Shown: in pieces, positions 15,014 through 16,627 of the stretch
Position numbering within the stretch: the first letter of the stretch is position 1
Layout: the number at the start of each line of letters is the position of its first letter
Program-made: the position numbers and the translations under genes
DNA from: Candidatus Heimdallarchaeota archaeon
GTDB lineage: Archaea > Asgardarchaeota > Heimdallarchaeia > Heimdallarchaeales > Kariarchaeaceae
Direction: 5' to 3'
NCBI GenBank assembly: GCA_029882335.1
Contig: JAOUKW010000040.1
Span: 1 to 16,627, forward strand
DNA: 16,627 nt
Notes under the pieces: model-generated
Database searches by the model: none
What the model saw: the letters and a program-made list of their open reading frames with translations, nothing else
What the model was told of the DNA's origin: nothing

Positions 15014-15546
15014 GATTTGATATCCTAAGATATTGTTCTATTGATGGCACTATAAAACAATCAGTACTAACTAAAAAAACAGATTTACAACTAAGTAAAT
15101 CTGAAGCAAATAGACAATATAACTATGTAAAGGACAATATGGTTGATTCATTTGAGCTGTATTATAATAGAAATTATTTTGATTTGAATGATACTAATAT
15201 TTTCTTTATTACAAACGTAAACAAACAAAAACAAGCAAAACTCATGAATACATTACTAGATAATCCCCCACCCTTCAGATTTTCAATTGATCTACTAGAA
15301 AATAATTCTATATTTTTATATGGAAATCTCAATTATAAAGATCTCTACAGATTTGTTGATTCATTATGGAGTGAATTTGATGAAATCGAAATGTATCGAC
15401 TAAATTCCTCTATTGATAGCTCAATTCGATATTATTTCTGGCCAGATAATTTCGATTTTGAAAAGAAAACATGGAAAATCGACTATGACTACATGTTAAC
15501 AAATCCTATAAATGAAATTAAAAATGATCTAAATGTGAAACCATAA
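14980..15546 (+). CDS. AsnC/Lrp-like winged-helix regulator, C-terminal part (split gene)
   Basis: The +1 frame is open from the stop at 14977-14979 to TAA at 15546. Reading from 14986 it gives IDPTEFTPLRFDILRY, then helix IKQSVLTKKTD and helix LSKSEANRQYNYVKDN: a second winged helix immediately after the frame break. The following 130 residues (FELYYNRNYFDLNDTNIFFITN and onward) resemble the RAM-like region of the first half. No ATG, GTG or TTG exists in this frame before ATG 15139, so a free-standing ORF would start there, cutting off the winged helix. An AAAGGA four nt before that ATG could allow independent translation, but the coding character upstream of it argues that this is the downstream part of the regulator starting at TTG 14405. 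It converges with the membrane-protein gene across 23 nt. Confidence 0.7.
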   Translation, partial: KKIDPTEFTPLRFDILRYCSIDGTIKQSVLTKKTDLQLSKSEANRQYNYVKDNMVDSFELYYNRNYFDLNDTNIFFITNVNKQKQAKLMNTLLDNPPPFRFSIDLLENNSIFLYGNLNYKDLYRFVDSLWSEFDEIEMYRLNSSIDSSIRYYFWPDNFDFEKKTWKIDYDYMLTNPINEIKNDLNVKP

Positions 15547-15569
15547 GGATAATGCCAAAATAAGGAAAA

Positions 15570-16627
15570 TTATATCTTTCCTCTGCCACTTTCTTCAAAT
15601 GACCTATACTCATTAATCAATTTATCAATTGCATCTTCAACTCCAGACTTTTTGATATATACCTGTTCTAACTCCAAAAACTCACCAATTGTAGGATGTT
15701 CTTGAAGTAATAATTTTATCAAACCAACTGCATTTTCCTCACTACAGTGGGTCAATTGTGCAATTCGAGAGATATTCACAGGAATTCCTTCTTGTGTCTG
15801 TTGTATCAAATCAAGTAATTTATCCCAGGGTTCAAAAAATACCTTCTGATTATTTAACTCCAATTCGATTGTTTCTATTTGGTTAACAATCTGATCTTGA
15901 GTATCTACTAAATCATTTTTCAACTTGTTAAGTTCTTCCAATGTAACCTTTGGATTGAATATATCAGAATATTTGAATAAATTAGAGAATCCTTTTATTG
16001 AATTTATCACGCCATTTAGCTGATTCTCCTTATTTTTATAATTAAGCTGTAGACCTTCAAATGTATTTATAGCCTGATGGAGAGCTTTAGATGTTGAGAT
16101 CAACCCCACGTTGGCAAATTCTTGTTTCTTTAAATCGCTTAAAATTGAAATCGTATCTTTTTGCAATTCATACCAATTTCCAAGCAAGCTATCAATATGA
16201 TAGAATTCATGAAGTAGTTGAAATTTCACGATATCTGAACGACCAACCGATATTACCTTTGATTTAGTTGTTGTTTTCAAATCCATTTTACTCAAATACA
16301 ATTTACTCAATAGAGCAACAATAAAGACGCTCAAAAGAATTAAATGAAACCAAACTCGGACCCAGTGAGTAAGACTTTCCTTATAATATGTTAAAAATCT
16401 ACGCTCATCAAACACACGATACAAGTGAATTTGGGATATCTTATAATCATTACTACCAAATCCAATACCAACCATTGGAAGTACACCTAAAATCATTATC
16501 AACAACTTAGGTATAAAATACCAAAATGTATTAAAATTAATATAATTATATTTGAACATCAAAAAAAGACTGTAACTTAAGTGGATATAGACATAAATGT
16601 AGATTGAGATAGCAATTAACCTAAATA
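15570..16627 (-). CDS. Membrane protein with coiled coil and C-terminal winged-helix-like domain (5' end outside window)
   Basis: I do not recognise this family. The frame stays open past TTG 16562 and ATG 16559 to the right edge, adding about 21 hydrophobic residues (LIAISIYIYVYIHLS...), so the true start and a further membrane helix lie beyond the window. Counting from TTG 16562, membrane segments lie at about 15-36 and 66-90. A largely helical region follows (110-200), then a coiled coil with repeating Leu/Ile/Glu (205-240). Residues 258-305 look like a winged helix: IPVNISRIAQLTHCSEENAVG, then a helix, a GEFLELEQVYI wing and a charged tail. That last part could bind protein rather than DNA, as PCI-type winged helices do. 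The soluble region is probably cytoplasmic. Only two to three membrane helices are visible, so transport is unlikely; a tethered scaffold or sensor is possible. Confidence 0.7.
   Translation of the reverse strand, partial: FRLIAISIYIYVYIHLSYSLFLMFKYNYINFNTFWYFIPKLLIMILGVLPMVGIGFGSNDYKISQIHLYRVFDERRFLTYYKESLTHWVRVWFHLILLSVFIVALLSKLYLSKMDLKTTTKSKVISVGRSDIVKFQLLHEFYHIDSLLGNWYELQKDTISILSDLKKQEFANVGLISTSKALHQAINTFEGLQLNYKNKENQLNGVINSIKGFSNLFKYSDIFNPKVTLEELNKLKNDLVDTQDQIVNQIETIELELNNQKVFFEPWDKLLDLIQQTQEGIPVNISRIAQLTHCSEENAVGLIKLLLQEHPTIGEFLELEQVYIKKSGVEDAIDKLINEYRSFEESGRGKI

Noticed and set aside
16195..16215. HEFYH (HExxH-type zinc protease motif) in the C-terminal membrane/coiled-coil protein
   Set aside because: It lies in a plain helical region just after the second membrane segment, with no third ligand or other protease signature visible; a chance match is more likely.

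Overview
This window is strongly AT-rich, gene-dense DNA that reads as archaeal, most likely from an Asgard archaeon of Heimdallarchaeia type. That assignment is an inference. It rests on TATA-like boxes about 25-35 nt upstream of start codons with no leader or a very short one, Shine-Dalgarno sequences mainly at internal operon genes, GTG and TTG starts, and a set of protein types familiar from Asgard genomes: a PPC-repeat surface protein, a longin-like protein, an AsnC/Lrp-like regulator with two winged helices, a TPR protein and a short secreted DxDxDG protein. No rRNA, tRNA, CRISPR array, insertion sequence or phage gene is visible.

Layout. (1) 2-1504 (+): the end of a large cell-surface protein made of PPC-like beta-sandwich repeats with a C-terminal membrane anchor; its start lies outside the window. 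(2) 1591-4524 (+): a 977-aa GlcD-GlpC type fusion, a FAD-linked 2-hydroxyacid dehydrogenase joined to a two-cluster Fe-S and double CCG module. It converges, with a 2-nt gap, on (3) 4527-6047 (-), a peptide-amidase-like amidase-signature enzyme. (4) 6153-7676 (+): a TPR protein. (5) 11043-7695 (-): a two-gene operon encoding an 834-aa double acyl-CoA dehydrogenase followed by an acetoacetate-decarboxylase-like protein. (6) 11403-12784 (+): a two-gene operon with translational overlap, a four-helix membrane protein followed by a longin-like protein. (7) 12890-13393 (-): a small secreted protein. (8) 13806-14273 (+): a GAF-like protein. (9) 14405-15546 (+): a two-winged-helix regulator broken by a -1 frame change at a run of nine A. 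(10) 15570 to the right edge (-): a membrane, coiled-coil and winged-helix protein whose start lies outside the window.

The most interesting object is the double acyl-CoA dehydrogenase. Its two halves have decayed in complementary ways. The N-terminal half has lost the catalytic glutamate (Tyr in its place) and the FAD/substrate middle-domain motifs, but keeps the Arg/QGG and GGxGY motifs that in this family reach across to the partner's FAD. The C-terminal half keeps the catalytic glutamate and middle domain but has lost exactly those trans-acting motifs. The chain therefore looks like an obligate internal heterodimer with one active site, comparable to the mycobacterial steroid side-chain dehydrogenases. 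Its operon partner resembles acetoacetate decarboxylase, so the pair may carry out oxidation plus decarboxylation (or a related C-C reaction) on an unidentified acyl substrate.

The two long gene-free stretches, 11044-11402 and 13394-13805, are divergent promoter regions. The first holds a perfect 16-bp dyad, the second three copies of a TTCCCA-containing repeat.
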